DNA from: RHKX01 sp963745755
Lineage (GTDB): Bacteria; Actinomycetota; Thermoleophilia; Solirubrobacterales; 70-9
Length of the DNA: 64,000 bases
Assembly (NCBI GenBank): GCA_963745755.1
Contig: CAVUYP010000001.1
Span: forward strand, 2,294,001 to 2,358,000
Direction of reading: 5' to 3'
Of the stretch, positions 53,681-62,302 are shown in pieces; the first letter of the stretch is position 1, and the number at the start of each line of letters is the position of its first letter. Both the position numbers and the translations under genes were made by a program. The notes beneath the pieces were generated by a model that ran no database searches, was not told the DNA's origin, and saw only the letters and a list, made by a program, of their open reading frames with translations.

Positions 53681-55134
53681 AGCCAGCCCTTCTCCCAGGG
53701 CCCGGTGATCGCGTAGGTGATGCCGGGGATCTGGATGTGGACGAACAGCCACTTGCCGCTCGGGCTGAAGCAGGCCCCGGACCACTCACTGCGGCCGAAC
53801 GTCCCCTTCTTCTCGCCCTCGTAGCGGTGCAGGTCGAGCGGGGTGGCGTTGATCGCGAACGTCTCCATCTTCCCCTCCGGCGTCAGCACCCGGAGGTTGT
53901 TGGTGCCGCCGTCGAGGTCCTCGCCGTCGCCGTCCTCGCAGAGCAGGACGCCGCCGCGCGGGCTGACACAGATCGAGTCGGGCTGATCGAGAACCGACCG
54001 CTTCGACGACTCGAAGACGAGCTCGAGCGTGCCGTGCTGGATCTTCTTCGACGGCGTGTAGCGCCAGACCTGGCCGCGGTAGATGTCGCCGCCCTCGCTG
54101 GCGGTGAACCAGACGCTGCCCTGACCCCACGAGGCGCCCTCGAGGCCCATGAACCGCGCCGCCCCCTTCTCGCGACCCTGGTCGTAGACGCGGGTGCTGT
54201 GGCGCTCGGCGTCCTCGGGATCGGGATCGTCGATCGTCACCCACTCGCAGCGGAGCTTGCGGCCGACCTTCTGGCCGGTGACCGTGTTGTAGCGGGAGCG
54301 GCCGTTGACGCAGAGCATCTGCAGCCGGCCGCCGCGATGCAGCTTGCCGCGGTGGTTGGGGATGTAGCGGTAGAAGCCGTCGGGCCCGTTGTCCTCGGTC
54401 ATGTAGACGATGCCGGTCCGCGGATCGACCGCGCAGGCCTCGTGGACGAAGCGGCCCATCGGCTTGATCGGCTTCGGCTCGATCGGCCCGCTCGCGCCCT
54501 TCGGGATCTCGAAGACGTAGCCGTGGTCCTTCTCGTAACCCTTGTGCTTGCCGACCACCGACTCCTCGCAGGTGAGCCAGGTCCCCCACGGCGTCCGGCC
54601 GCCGTTGCAGTTGTTGTCGGTGCCGTTGAGGACGAGCCCGCTGCCGACGAGCGTGCCGCTGCTCGTGTCGAACAGCGAGGAGGTGACGCCGCCCTTGGCA
54701 TGGCGGTCGTAGGCGTTGTGCTTGCCGAGCGCCTTGCCGAAGCCGGCGTTCTCCTGATTCCTGATCAGGGTCACCCGGTCCTTGCCGGCGTTGAAGACGG
54801 CCGAGCCGTCGTGGTGCTTCGGCGTCTTCAGGCCGTCGCTCATCGGGTCGCCGGCCTTGCCGAACGCGAAAACCTGGAATCCGGCGGGGAGCTTGAACGG
54901 ACCGGCGTTGACCAGCGGTCCGTAGCCGGGCTTGCCGGCGGCGCCGCGGGCGATCCGCCGGACCTGCTGGGCGACCGCCGTCTCGGCTCCGGTCGCGGCC
55001 ATGATCTGCGCACCGATCCCGGCGCCGACGACGAGCTTGGCGCCGTTGACGAGCGCGTCCCGCCGCGTCACCCCCTGCTCGTCCTCAGCTCCCGGCCGCA
55101 TCGGCCCATCGTCGGGAATCCGCACGTTAGCCAT
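53677..55134 (-). CDS. PhoX/DUF839-family exported protein
   Basis: 485 residues, ATG at 55134 with GAGGGAGAG upstream. Twin-arginine signal VTRRDALVNGAKLVVGAGIG. PhoX-type beta-propeller: NAGKDRVTLIRNQENAG, NGTDNNCNGGRTPWGTWLTC, EESVVGKHKG, GRFVHEACAVDPRTGIVYMT, EDNGPDGFYRYIP, GLEGASWGQGSVWFTASEGG, SICVSPRGGVLLCEDGDG and GACFSPSGKWLFVHIQIPGI. Known PhoX proteins are Ca/Fe alkaline phosphatases; many DUF839 members are uncharacterised. A perfect 23-bp palindrome lies 63 bases upstream. Confidence 0.88.
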   Translation of the reverse strand: MANVRIPDDGPMRPGAEDEQGVTRRDALVNGAKLVVGAGIGAQIMAATGAETAVAQQVRRIARGAAGKPGYGPLVNAGPFKLPAGFQVFAFGKAGDPMSDGLKTPKHHDGSAVFNAGKDRVTLIRNQENAGFGKALGKHNAYDRHAKGGVTSSLFDTSSGTLVGSGLVLNGTDNNCNGGRTPWGTWLTCEESVVGKHKGYEKDHGYVFEIPKGASGPIEPKPIKPMGRFVHEACAVDPRTGIVYMTEDNGPDGFYRYIPNHRGKLHRGGRLQMLCVNGRSRYNTVTGQKVGRKLRCEWVTIDDPDPEDAERHSTRVYDQGREKGAARFMGLEGASWGQGSVWFTASEGGDIYRGQVWRYTPSKKIQHGTLELVFESSKRSVLDQPDSICVSPRGGVLLCEDGDGEDLDGGTNNLRVLTPEGKMETFAINATPLDLHRYEGEKKGTFGRSEWSGACFSPSGKWLFVHIQIPGITYAITGPWEKGWL

Positions 55135-55197
55135 TTTGCTCTCCCTCGTCTGTGGTGACGCCCTCGGCACGGGGCGGGCGCCACCCTAACAAACCTG

Positions 55198-55220
55198 GAG
55201 GAATTGTTCAACAATTCCTC
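55198..55220. promoter_or_regulatory. Predicted GntR operator 2: perfect 23-bp palindrome before phoX
   Basis: GAGGAATTGTT-C-AACAATTCCTC is a perfect inverted repeat (11-1-11). Its core TTGTTCAACAA fits the GntR/FadR half-site rule TnGTnnnACnA and matches operators 1 and 3. It sits in the 104-bp gap between the end of the class III aminotransferase gene and the start of the PhoX-like gene on the same strand. Confidence 0.65.
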
Positions 55221-55238
55221 GTTATGCCTGCAAACGGG

Positions 55239-56600
55239 TCAGCCGCCGGTCAGCTCGGCGGCGATTCGGTCGAACGCCTCGGTGTGCAGATCGACCTGCT
55301 CGGCGGTCGTCGCCGGGCAGATCAGCGCCATCATGTGGAACGGGGTGAAGAGGATCCCCTCGTTGAGCATGTAGAGGTGCATGAGCTCGTCGAGCGGGCC
55401 GCCGATCACCTCGTTGGCCTCGGCACCGTTGTGAGGTGGCTCCGCCGAGAACATGTACTCGACCCGGCAGCCGAGCCGGACGGCGCTCCAGGGCAGCCCG
55501 TGCCGCGCGATCGCCTCGTTGACGCCGACCTCGTAGCGGCCGGCGAGGCCGATCATCCGCTCGTACGCCGCCGCGGTCAGGACCTCGCCGAGCGTCGCCC
55601 GGACGGCGGCGAGCTGCAGGGCGTTGCCGGCGAGCGTCCCGCCGACGCCGCCGACGTCGGCGGCGTCCCAGACCGTCGCCTCGAGAACCCGGTCGGCGAG
55701 CTCGTCGCTGAGCCCGTAGGCGCCGGTCGGGATCCCGCCGGCGATCGGCTTGCCCATGCTGATCGCGTCGGGGTCGAGCCCGTAGGCCGCGGTGTAGCCG
55801 CCGGGCCCGCAGCTCAACGTGTGGGTCTCGTCGATGATCAGCAGCGTTCCGGTCTCGCGGGTGATCCGTCGCAGCTCCTCGTGGTAGCCGGGATCGGGCA
55901 GGACGATGCCGATGTTGGTCAGCGCCGGTTCGACGAGGACGCAGGCGACGTCCTCGTGGGCGAGCTCGCGAGCGAGTGCCTCGGGGTCGTTGATCTCGAC
56001 GACCCGGGTCGTCTCGACGGGATCGACGGGCGGCCCGATGCTGCCGTAGCGCGGCACGGCGCGACCGTCGTCGTCGATCGTCACCACGGTCTCATCGACG
56101 GTCCCGTGGTAGCAGTGGTTGTGGACGAGGATCTTCGATCGCTTCGTCACCCGGCGGCAGAGCCGGATCAGGAACCGGTTCGCGTCGGTGGCCGAGACCG
56201 TGAACTGCCAGTGCCGCAGCCCGAAGCGGTCGGCGAGCAGCTCGCCGACGGCGCCGGCGTCCTCGCTCGGGAGCATCGTCGTGATGCCGCGGCCGAGCTG
56301 GGCGGTGATCGCGGCCACGGTCGGGGCGGGCGAGTGACCGCACATCGCCCCGGTGTCGCCGAGGCAGAGGTCGACGTAGGCGTTGCCGTCGACATCGGTG
56401 ACCTCGGATCCGTGCGCCTCGTGGACATAGACCGGGAACCGGCCGGGCCAGCGGGTCATCCAGTTCATCGGCACCCCCGAGAGCAGGTCCTCGCCGGCCT
56501 CGTCGTGGATCTCTCGCGAGCGCGGGTGCGTCGCCTCGAACCGCTCCTGCTCGCGTGCGAGCAGCTGTTCAACCCGCTCCATCGGCATCTCAGCGCCCAT
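55239..56600 (-). CDS. Class III aminotransferase (glutamate-1-semialdehyde aminomutase-like)
   Basis: 453 residues, ATG at 56600 with GGAGAGGTG upstream. Distinct from the first aminotransferase: LSGVPMNWMTRWPGRFPVYV, VTDVDGNAYVDLCLGDTGAM, CGHSPAPTVAAITAQL, FTVSATDANRFLIRLCRRVT, VHNHCYHGTVDETVVT, LLIIDETHTLSCGPGGYTAA and the PLP Lys in ISMGKPIAGGIPTGAYG. The HemL-like subgroup includes enzymes acting on beta-amino acids. Divergent from the GntR gene, with only 37 bases between starts, so almost certainly under its control. Confidence 0.87.
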   Translation of the reverse strand: MGAEMPMERVEQLLAREQERFEATHPRSREIHDEAGEDLLSGVPMNWMTRWPGRFPVYVHEAHGSEVTDVDGNAYVDLCLGDTGAMCGHSPAPTVAAITAQLGRGITTMLPSEDAGAVGELLADRFGLRHWQFTVSATDANRFLIRLCRRVTKRSKILVHNHCYHGTVDETVVTIDDDGRAVPRYGSIGPPVDPVETTRVVEINDPEALARELAHEDVACVLVEPALTNIGIVLPDPGYHEELRRITRETGTLLIIDETHTLSCGPGGYTAAYGLDPDAISMGKPIAGGIPTGAYGLSDELADRVLEATVWDAADVGGVGGTLAGNALQLAAVRATLGEVLTAAAYERMIGLAGRYEVGVNEAIARHGLPWSAVRLGCRVEYMFSAEPPHNGAEANEVIGGPLDELMHLYMLNEGILFTPFHMMALICPATTAEQVDLHTEAFDRIAAELTGG

Positions 56601-56634
56601 CCGGTTTCACCTCTCCATCGTGTGCTATCGTCGA

Positions 56635-56647
56635 ATTGTGGAACAAT
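56635..56647. promoter_or_regulatory. Predicted GntR operator 3, over the regulator's own start
   Basis: ATTGT-GGA-ACAAT is a palindrome of the TTGTnnnACAA type covering the GTG start at 56638. A -10-like TATCGT lies at 56626-56631, which would give a leaderless GntR transcript. Binding here would block both the gntR operon and the divergent aminotransferase, i.e. autoregulation. Confidence 0.6.
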
Positions 56648-57372
56648 CTAACAGGCCTTCGGCAAAGCTCAGGCCGATCCCCGAGTCCCCGTCCTCCGAA
56701 CCGGAACCCGAGATCCGCCTTCGCACCGTATCGGTAGTCGATGCGGCGGCGGACGCGCTCCGCGAGATGATTCTCGACGGCACGCTCGAGCCCGGCTCGC
56801 GGCTCCGCGAGACCGAGTTCTCGCAGCGCCTCGGGATCGCCCGGCACACGTTCCGGGCGGCGACGCAGATCCTCATCAACGAGGGCCTGCTGCGGCGCTC
56901 GCCGAACCGCGGCGTGCAGCTGACCGTGCTCGACGCCGACGACATCGTCGACATCTTCCGCCTGCGGAAGGCGCTCGAGCTCGAGGCGACCCGGCTCGTC
57001 GTCGCCGCCGGAACCGAGGTCCCCGGCGCCGAGCGCGCGGTCGAACGCTTCAACGCGCTCGGCGACGGCGCCTCGTGGCGGACCGTCGTCGATCTCGACA
57101 TGGACTTCCACCGGGCGATCATCAACGCCACCGGCAGCGACCGGATCAGCCGCGCCTACGCCGGCGTGCAGTCGGAGATCCTCCTCTGCATGGCCCAGCT
57201 TCGCCCCCACTACGACCGTCCCGCGGAGGTCGCCGCCGAGCATCGCGAGCTGCTCGAGGCGCTCCAGGAGGGCGACCCCGACCGGGTCGAGGCGCTGTTC
57301 CGCCGACACCTCGAGGAAGCCACCGAGAACCTGACCAAGGCGCTGAAGGCGCGAGAGGAGGTGACCGCGTGA
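56638..57372 (+). CDS. GntR-family (FadR/FCD-type) transcriptional regulator
   Basis: 244 residues from GTG 56638 (GTG 56620 is an in-frame alternative). Winged helix at about 35-100: VVDAAADALREMILDGTLEP, GSRLRETEFSQRLGIARHTF, RAATQILINEGLLRRSPNRG. All-helical FCD ligand domain: VDIFRLRKALELEATRLVVA, DLDMDFHRAIINATGSDRIS, with metal-type His/Asp residues (DxxxHR, later EHRELLEAL). Such regulators sense organic-acid intermediates of the pathway they control. First gene of a 7-gene run with overlaps. Confidence 0.92.
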   Translation: MEQSNRPSAKLRPIPESPSSEPEPEIRLRTVSVVDAAADALREMILDGTLEPGSRLRETEFSQRLGIARHTFRAATQILINEGLLRRSPNRGVQLTVLDADDIVDIFRLRKALELEATRLVVAAGTEVPGAERAVERFNALGDGASWRTVVDLDMDFHRAIINATGSDRISRAYAGVQSEILLCMAQLRPHYDRPAEVAAEHRELLEALQEGDPDRVEALFRRHLEEATENLTKALKAREEVTA

Positions 57373-58643
57373 GCGGTCTCGAGATCACTTCGTTGCGGGC
57401 CCGTGAGGTCCTCGACTGCCGCGGGCTGCCGACCGTCCAGGTCGACGCCGAGCTGGCCTGCGGAGCCCGTGGGCGCGCCGACGTGCCCTCCGGGCGCTCG
57501 ACCGGATCCAACGAGGCCCACGAGCGCCGTGACGGCGGCGATCGCTTCGGGGGCTTCGGGGTCCTCGGCGCCGTCGGCGCCGTCAACGGCGAGATCGCCG
57601 ATGCCCTGGCCGGCTTCGACGTCGGCTCTCAGCGGGCGCTCGACGCGGCGCTGATCGACCTCGACGGGACCGCCAACAAGGGCCGGCTCGGGGCGAACGC
57701 GGTGCTCGGCGTCTCGCTCGCCGCGGCGCGGGCGGCCGCCGATGCCCATCGACTGCCGCTCTACGCCCATCTGAACGGCAACGGGCACGTTCTGCCGGTG
57801 CCCCTGGTCAACCTGATCAACGGCGGCAAGCACGCCTCCAACGACCTCGACTTCCAGGAGTTCATCGTCATCCCGGTCGGCGCCGGATCGATCCTCGAGG
57901 CGCTGCAGATCTCGACCGAGGTCAACCTCGCGCTGGCCGAGATCCTGCTCGAGCGCTACGGCAAGAGCGCGCTCAACACCGGCGACGAGGGCGGCTACGC
58001 GCCGGCGATCTCGAGCCCCCACGAGGCGCTCGGGCTGCTGCACGAGGCGGTCGCCGACGCCGGCCACAGCGGTCGCTTCCGCTACGGGCTCGACTGCGCG
58101 GCGACGCACTACCACGCCGACGGCAGCTACGAGCTGGCGGGCGAGCAGCGCGACACCGAGTCGATGATCGAGCTCTACCAGGAGCTGATCCGCGACTTCG
58201 ACGTGGTCACGATCGAGGACCCGCTCGACGAGGAGGACTTCGAGGGGTTCGCCGAGCTGACCCGCGTCTCCGGCATCCAGATCGTCGGCGACGACCTGTT
58301 CGTGACCAACCCCGGCCGCCTCGCCGAGGGGATCGCGGCCGAGGCGGCCAACTCGCTGCTCTGGAAGGTCAACCAGATCGGCACGCTGAGCGAGGCGCTC
58401 GACGCCGCCGAGCTCGCCCACCGCAGCGCCTACAGCGTCGTCGTATCGGAGCGCTCCGGCGAGACCGAGGACCCGATCATCGCCGACCTCGCGGTGGCCC
58501 TCAACGCCGGCCAGATCAAGACCGGTGCCCCGGTCCGCGGCGAGCGAACGGCCAAGTACAACCGGCTGATCGAGATCTCCGAGCAGCTCGGCGAGACCGC
58601 GAGCTATCCCGGCGACGTCTTCCCGGCTCCCGTCGCCGCCTGA
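57369..58643 (+). CDS. Divergent enolase (phosphopyruvate hydratase) homologue
   Basis: 424 residues, GTG overlapping the gntR stop. Enolase interconverts 2-phosphoglycerate and PEP. Retained: His in GGKHASNDLDFQEFIVIP, Glu in NTGDEGGYAP, metal ligands IEDPLDEED and VGDDLFVTN, base Lys in KVNQIGTLSEAL, AGQIKTGAP. Altered: N-terminal DCRGLPTVQV (usual DSRGNPTVEV), catalytic loop PSGRSTG with Arg at residue 43 (usual PSGASTG) and SERSGETED with Glu at 361 (usual SHRSGE). These changes fall in the active-site loops, so activity or substrate may differ. It precedes glycerate kinase, whose product is 2-phosphoglycerate. Confidence 0.85.
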   Translation: MSGLEITSLRAREVLDCRGLPTVQVDAELACGARGRADVPSGRSTGSNEAHERRDGGDRFGGFGVLGAVGAVNGEIADALAGFDVGSQRALDAALIDLDGTANKGRLGANAVLGVSLAAARAAADAHRLPLYAHLNGNGHVLPVPLVNLINGGKHASNDLDFQEFIVIPVGAGSILEALQISTEVNLALAEILLERYGKSALNTGDEGGYAPAISSPHEALGLLHEAVADAGHSGRFRYGLDCAATHYHADGSYELAGEQRDTESMIELYQELIRDFDVVTIEDPLDEEDFEGFAELTRVSGIQIVGDDLFVTNPGRLAEGIAAEAANSLLWKVNQIGTLSEALDAAELAHRSAYSVVVSERSGETEDPIIADLAVALNAGQIKTGAPVRGERTAKYNRLIEISEQLGETASYPGDVFPAPVAA

Positions 58644-58645
58644 GC

Positions 58646-60070
58646 ATGGACCCGACCCTGTCCGGTCAGACGAAGTCGCCGGAGGACGTGGCGGCGGCGC
58701 TCACCCCGCCGTCGATCCGCAACCGCGGGGCGCTTCTCGGGCACGGTCAGGCGGGGGTTCGCGGGCTCGCCCTGCAGGTCGCCGAGGCCGGGCTGGCCGC
58801 CTGCGATCCCGGGCTGGCGGTCGAGCGGATGGTCGCTCTCGACGGCGACGACCTCGTCGTCGACGGCCGCCGCCACCGGCTCCACGACGACGGCAAGCTG
58901 GTCGTCCTCGGGTCCGGCAAGGCGAGCCTGAAGATCGCCCTGGCCCTGGAGCGGATCCTCGGCGAGCGCCTCCACGGCGGCACCGTGGTGGTCCGCGACG
59001 GCAGCGCCACCGCGATCCCGCGACGGGTCGAGATCGTCGAGGCGGCCCATCCGCTTCCCGACGAGCGCAGCGTCGCCGCGGCGCTGCGGCTGCTCGAGCA
59101 GGCGGGCGAGCTCGGCGAGCGCGACATCGTCATCGCCTGCTTCACCGGCGGCAGCTCGGCGCTGACCAGCCTGCCGCCGGCCGGTGTGACCGCCGCCGAG
59201 AAGCGCGACCTGCATCGCCTGCTGCTCGGCGCCGGGCTGCCGATCTCCGACGTCAACACCGTCCGCAAGCAGGTCTCCGGGTTCAAGGGCGGCCGGCTCG
59301 CCCTCGCCGTCGCCCCGGCGAGGCTGATCAACCTGACCGTCTCCGACGTCGCCGGGGACGCGCTCGACGCGATCACCGATCCGAGCGTCGCCAACGACTC
59401 GACGCCCGCCGACGCGACCGCGATCCTGCGCAGCCACGACCTCTGGGGCGACGTCGCCGCCGGCATCCGCGCCCACCTCGAAGACCCCCGGCTCGTCGTC
59501 CCCGACCTCGGCGGCCTCGAGATCCACTCGACGCTGCTCGTCACCGGCGAGATGGCCTGCGTGGCGATGGCCGGCGAGGCCGAGCGGGCCGGCGCCGCGC
59601 CGCTGATCCTCTCGACCGGTCTCGAGGAGGAGGCCGGGCCGGTGGGGAGGATGCTCGCCCAGCTCGCCTTCGAGAGCGCCGAGCTCGGCAGGCCGTTTCC
59701 GGCCTCGTCGGTGCTGATCGGCTGCGGCGGCGAGAGCACCGTCCGGCTCGGCCCCGGGGACGAGTTCGGTACCGGCGGGCCGAACCAGGAGGCGGCGCTC
59801 GCCGCGGCTACCCGGCTCGACGGCAGCGAGGTCGCGGCTGTCTTCATCGACACCGACGGATCGGACGGCGGCACCGACCTCGCCGGCGCGATCAGCGACG
59901 GCGCCACCGAGCGCCGGGCGGCGGCGGCGGGCATCGACATCCGCGACGCGCTGGCCCGGCACCGCGCCGGCAAGGCGATCGCCGGCCTCGGCGACGGGAT
60001 CGTCACCGGCCCGACCCACACCAACGTCAACGACCTGTTCGTCTTCGCGATCGGGCCGGGGCGGAGCTGA
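58646..60070 (+). CDS. Glycerate 2-kinase (MOFRL/GckA type)
   Basis: 474 residues, ATG at 58646, two bases after the enolase stop. Phosphorylates D-glycerate at C2 to 2-phosphoglycerate. N-terminal DUF4147 domain: KLVVLGSGKASLKIALALER, VEAAHPLPDERSVAAA, CFTGGSSALTSLPPAG, ISDVNTVRKQVSGFKGGRLA, LTVSDVAGDALDAIT. C-terminal MOFRL domain: VLIGCGGESTVRLG, GGPNQEAALAAAT, FIDTDGSDGGTDLAGAISDG, TGPTHTNVNDLFVFAI. Full length with all motifs. It feeds the adjacent enolase homologue. Confidence 0.92.
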   Translation: MDPTLSGQTKSPEDVAAALTPPSIRNRGALLGHGQAGVRGLALQVAEAGLAACDPGLAVERMVALDGDDLVVDGRRHRLHDDGKLVVLGSGKASLKIALALERILGERLHGGTVVVRDGSATAIPRRVEIVEAAHPLPDERSVAAALRLLEQAGELGERDIVIACFTGGSSALTSLPPAGVTAAEKRDLHRLLLGAGLPISDVNTVRKQVSGFKGGRLALAVAPARLINLTVSDVAGDALDAITDPSVANDSTPADATAILRSHDLWGDVAAGIRAHLEDPRLVVPDLGGLEIHSTLLVTGEMACVAMAGEAERAGAAPLILSTGLEEEAGPVGRMLAQLAFESAELGRPFPASSVLIGCGGESTVRLGPGDEFGTGGPNQEAALAAATRLDGSEVAAVFIDTDGSDGGTDLAGAISDGATERRAAAAGIDIRDALARHRAGKAIAGLGDGIVTGPTHTNVNDLFVFAIGPGRS

Positions 60071-61200
60071 TGGCGACGGCGACCGACCCGATGATCGCGC
60101 TCGAGCGGATCAGCAAGCGGTTCGGCGAGGCGACCGCGGTCGACGACGTCTCGATCGAGATCGGCCGCGGCGAGTTCTTCTCGATGCTCGGCCCGAGCGG
60201 CTGCGGCAAGACGACGACGCTGCGGATGATCGCCGGCTTCGAGGAGCCGAGCGGCGGCCGGGTGATGCTCGACGGCGACGACGTGACGCTGACCTCGCCC
60301 CGTCATCGCAACGTCAACATGGTCTTTCAGGACTACGCCTTGTTCCCGCACATGAGCGTCGGCGAGAACGTCGGCTTCGGCCTCAAGCTCAAGCACGTGC
60401 AGCGGGCGGAGCTTCGCTCCCGGGTCGAGGAGATGCTCACGGTCGTCCGGCTCGAGGGCCTCGGCGACCGCCGGCCGGCCGAGCTGTCGGGCGGCCAGCG
60501 ACAGCGGGTCGCGCTGGCCCGGGCCCTCGTCAACCGCCCAGCGGCGCTGCTGCTCGACGAACCGCTCGGCGCCCTCGACCTGAAGCTGCGCCGGGAGATG
60601 CAATTCGAGTTGAAGCGGATCCAGAAGAGCACCGGCACGACGTTCGTCTACGTCACCCACGACCAGGAGGAGGCGCTGACGATGTCGGACCGGATCGCGG
60701 TGATGGACAGCGGCCGCGTCCAGCAGCTCGCCGACCCGAAGACCCTCTACGAGCAGCCGCAGACCGCGTTCGTCGCCGACTTCATCGGCACCTCGAACGC
60801 GCTCGAGCTGATCGTCGACCGTCGCGACGGCGAGCTGGCGGTCATGGAGCCGGCGCCGGGAGTGCGCGTCGTCGTCGCCGCCGAGTGCTCGGTCGGCGAT
60901 GTCCTGCAGATCAGCATCAGGCCCGAGAAGATCAGCATCGTCGCCGGCGACGATGCGGCCGAGCCGAACCGCTCGCCGGCCTCGTCGGTGACCGGGATCG
61001 CGGTCGAGCGCGTCTACCTCGGCTCGGTCTCGCAGACCGTCGTCGAGCTGCCCGGCGGCAAGCGCCTCGCCGTCCACGAGCTCAACGACGATCGCGCCTC
61101 GGCGGTCGAGCCGGGCGATTTCGTGACCCTCTCATGGCCGCCGCGCCACAGCCTCGTCATCGGCGAGCTGGACTCGCAAGGAAGGGAAGGATCGGGATGA
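60070..61200 (+). CDS. ABC transporter ATPase, spermidine/putrescine (PotA) type
   Basis: 376 residues, ATG overlapping the glycerate-kinase stop by one base. Walker A LGPSGCGKTTTLR, Q-loop VFQDYALFPHMSV, signature LSGGQRQRVALARALV, Walker B ALLLDEPLGALD, H-loop VYVTHDQEEALTMSD. C-terminal TOBE domain (RPEKISIVAGDD ... VERVYLGSVSQTVVELPGG). PotA-type ATPases energise import of polyamines and related cationic or amino compounds. Works with the following binding proteins and permease. Confidence 0.93.
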   Translation: MATATDPMIALERISKRFGEATAVDDVSIEIGRGEFFSMLGPSGCGKTTTLRMIAGFEEPSGGRVMLDGDDVTLTSPRHRNVNMVFQDYALFPHMSVGENVGFGLKLKHVQRAELRSRVEEMLTVVRLEGLGDRRPAELSGGQRQRVALARALVNRPAALLLDEPLGALDLKLRREMQFELKRIQKSTGTTFVYVTHDQEEALTMSDRIAVMDSGRVQQLADPKTLYEQPQTAFVADFIGTSNALELIVDRRDGELAVMEPAPGVRVVVAAECSVGDVLQISIRPEKISIVAGDDAAEPNRSPASSVTGIAVERVYLGSVSQTVVELPGGKRLAVHELNDDRASAVEPGDFVTLSWPPRHSLVIGELDSQGREGSG

Positions 61201-62288
61201 GACGGCTGACCATGGCGCTCCGGATCGCGGCGGCGGCCGCGGCGGCGGTCGCGATCGGCGGCTGCGGCGGCGGCAGCGAATCGGCATCGGCGGTCGCACC
61301 GGCACCCGCCGATCCCGCCGCCCCGGCGACCGGCACGCTGACCGTCTTCGCCTACCAGGACACGATCACCGACGAGCTGCTCGACCCGTTTCGCGAGGCG
61401 AACCCCGACCTCGACCTGAAGACCGCGAGCTTCGGCTCCAACGAGGAGGCCGCCGCGAAGATGGCCGGCGGGTTCCGGGCCGACGTCGTCGAGGTCTGCC
61501 TCGACGAGATGAGCGCGCTCACCGACCGCAGCCTGCTGCGGCCGCTCGACCCGAAGGGGGTCAGCGACTGGAACGACCTCGTCTTCCGCGACTCGAAGGG
61601 CGTCCGCGACGGCTCCGACGTGCTCGTCGTCCCGCTCTCGGCCGGCCCGCAGGGGTTGATCTACGACGCCGCCGAGATCGCTCCCGGGAGCGTCGACTCG
61701 TTCACCGACCTGTTCGATCCGCAATACGCCGACCAGGTCGCGCTCGAGGCCGACTACCCGCTGCCGGCGATCGCCGAGACCGCGCTGGCTCTCGGCATCG
61801 AGGACCCGATGAACCTGACCCCCGACCAGGTCGACCAGGTCGAGCAGCACCTGATCGACCACCGCGATCAGTTCCGCTCGCTGTGGCGCTCCGACGCCGA
61901 CCTGGTCAACCTCTTCAAGTCGAACGAGATCGCCCTCTCCGACGGCGGGCCCGGCGTCGCCGAGCGGATCCGCAAGACCGGCGTCGACGCGCGCTGGGTC
62001 GCCCCGGTCGAGCGCCCGCTCTCATGGGTTTGCGGGCTGGCGGTGACCAGCGACGCGACCAACACCGACGCCGCCTACAAGCTGATCAACTGGCAGGCAT
62101 CGCCGGAGGCTCAGGCGATCCGCGCCGACGACGGTTACGTCGTCACCAATCCGAAGGCCATTCCGCTCGCGAACCCGGACGCGCGGAAGACGGCCGATCC
62201 GAAGTCGATCGCCGACGCGATCGCGGAGACCGAGCCGCCCGACTACCAGCAATGGGTGCGGGCGTTCCGGGAGTTCCAGGCAAGTTGA
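61197..62288 (+). CDS. PotD-like substrate-binding lipoprotein 1
   Basis: 363 residues, ATG overlapping the ATPase stop by four bases. Lipoprotein signal with IGGCGG lipobox. Type II binding-protein fold: GTLTVFAYQDTITDELLDPF, AAAKMAGGFRADVVEVCLDE, VVPLSAGPQGLIYDAAEIAP, LFDPQYADQVALEADYPLPA, SWVCGLAVTSDATNTDAAYK and LINWQASPEAQAI. Captures the substrate outside the membrane. Paralogous to the next gene along its whole length. Confidence 0.9.
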   Translation: MRRLTMALRIAAAAAAAVAIGGCGGGSESASAVAPAPADPAAPATGTLTVFAYQDTITDELLDPFREANPDLDLKTASFGSNEEAAAKMAGGFRADVVEVCLDEMSALTDRSLLRPLDPKGVSDWNDLVFRDSKGVRDGSDVLVVPLSAGPQGLIYDAAEIAPGSVDSFTDLFDPQYADQVALEADYPLPAIAETALALGIEDPMNLTPDQVDQVEQHLIDHRDQFRSLWRSDADLVNLFKSNEIALSDGGPGVAERIRKTGVDARWVAPVERPLSWVCGLAVTSDATNTDAAYKLINWQASPEAQAIRADDGYVVTNPKAIPLANPDARKTADPKSIADAIAETEPPDYQQWVRAFREFQAS

Positions 62289-62302
62289 GGAGGAGAGCGC
62301 AG

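Noticed and set aside
58747..61077. 776-residue antisense open frame opposite glycerate kinase and the ABC ATPase
   Set aside because: Ser/Arg/Pro-rich shadow translation without motifs; both genes on the plus strand are complete and unambiguous.
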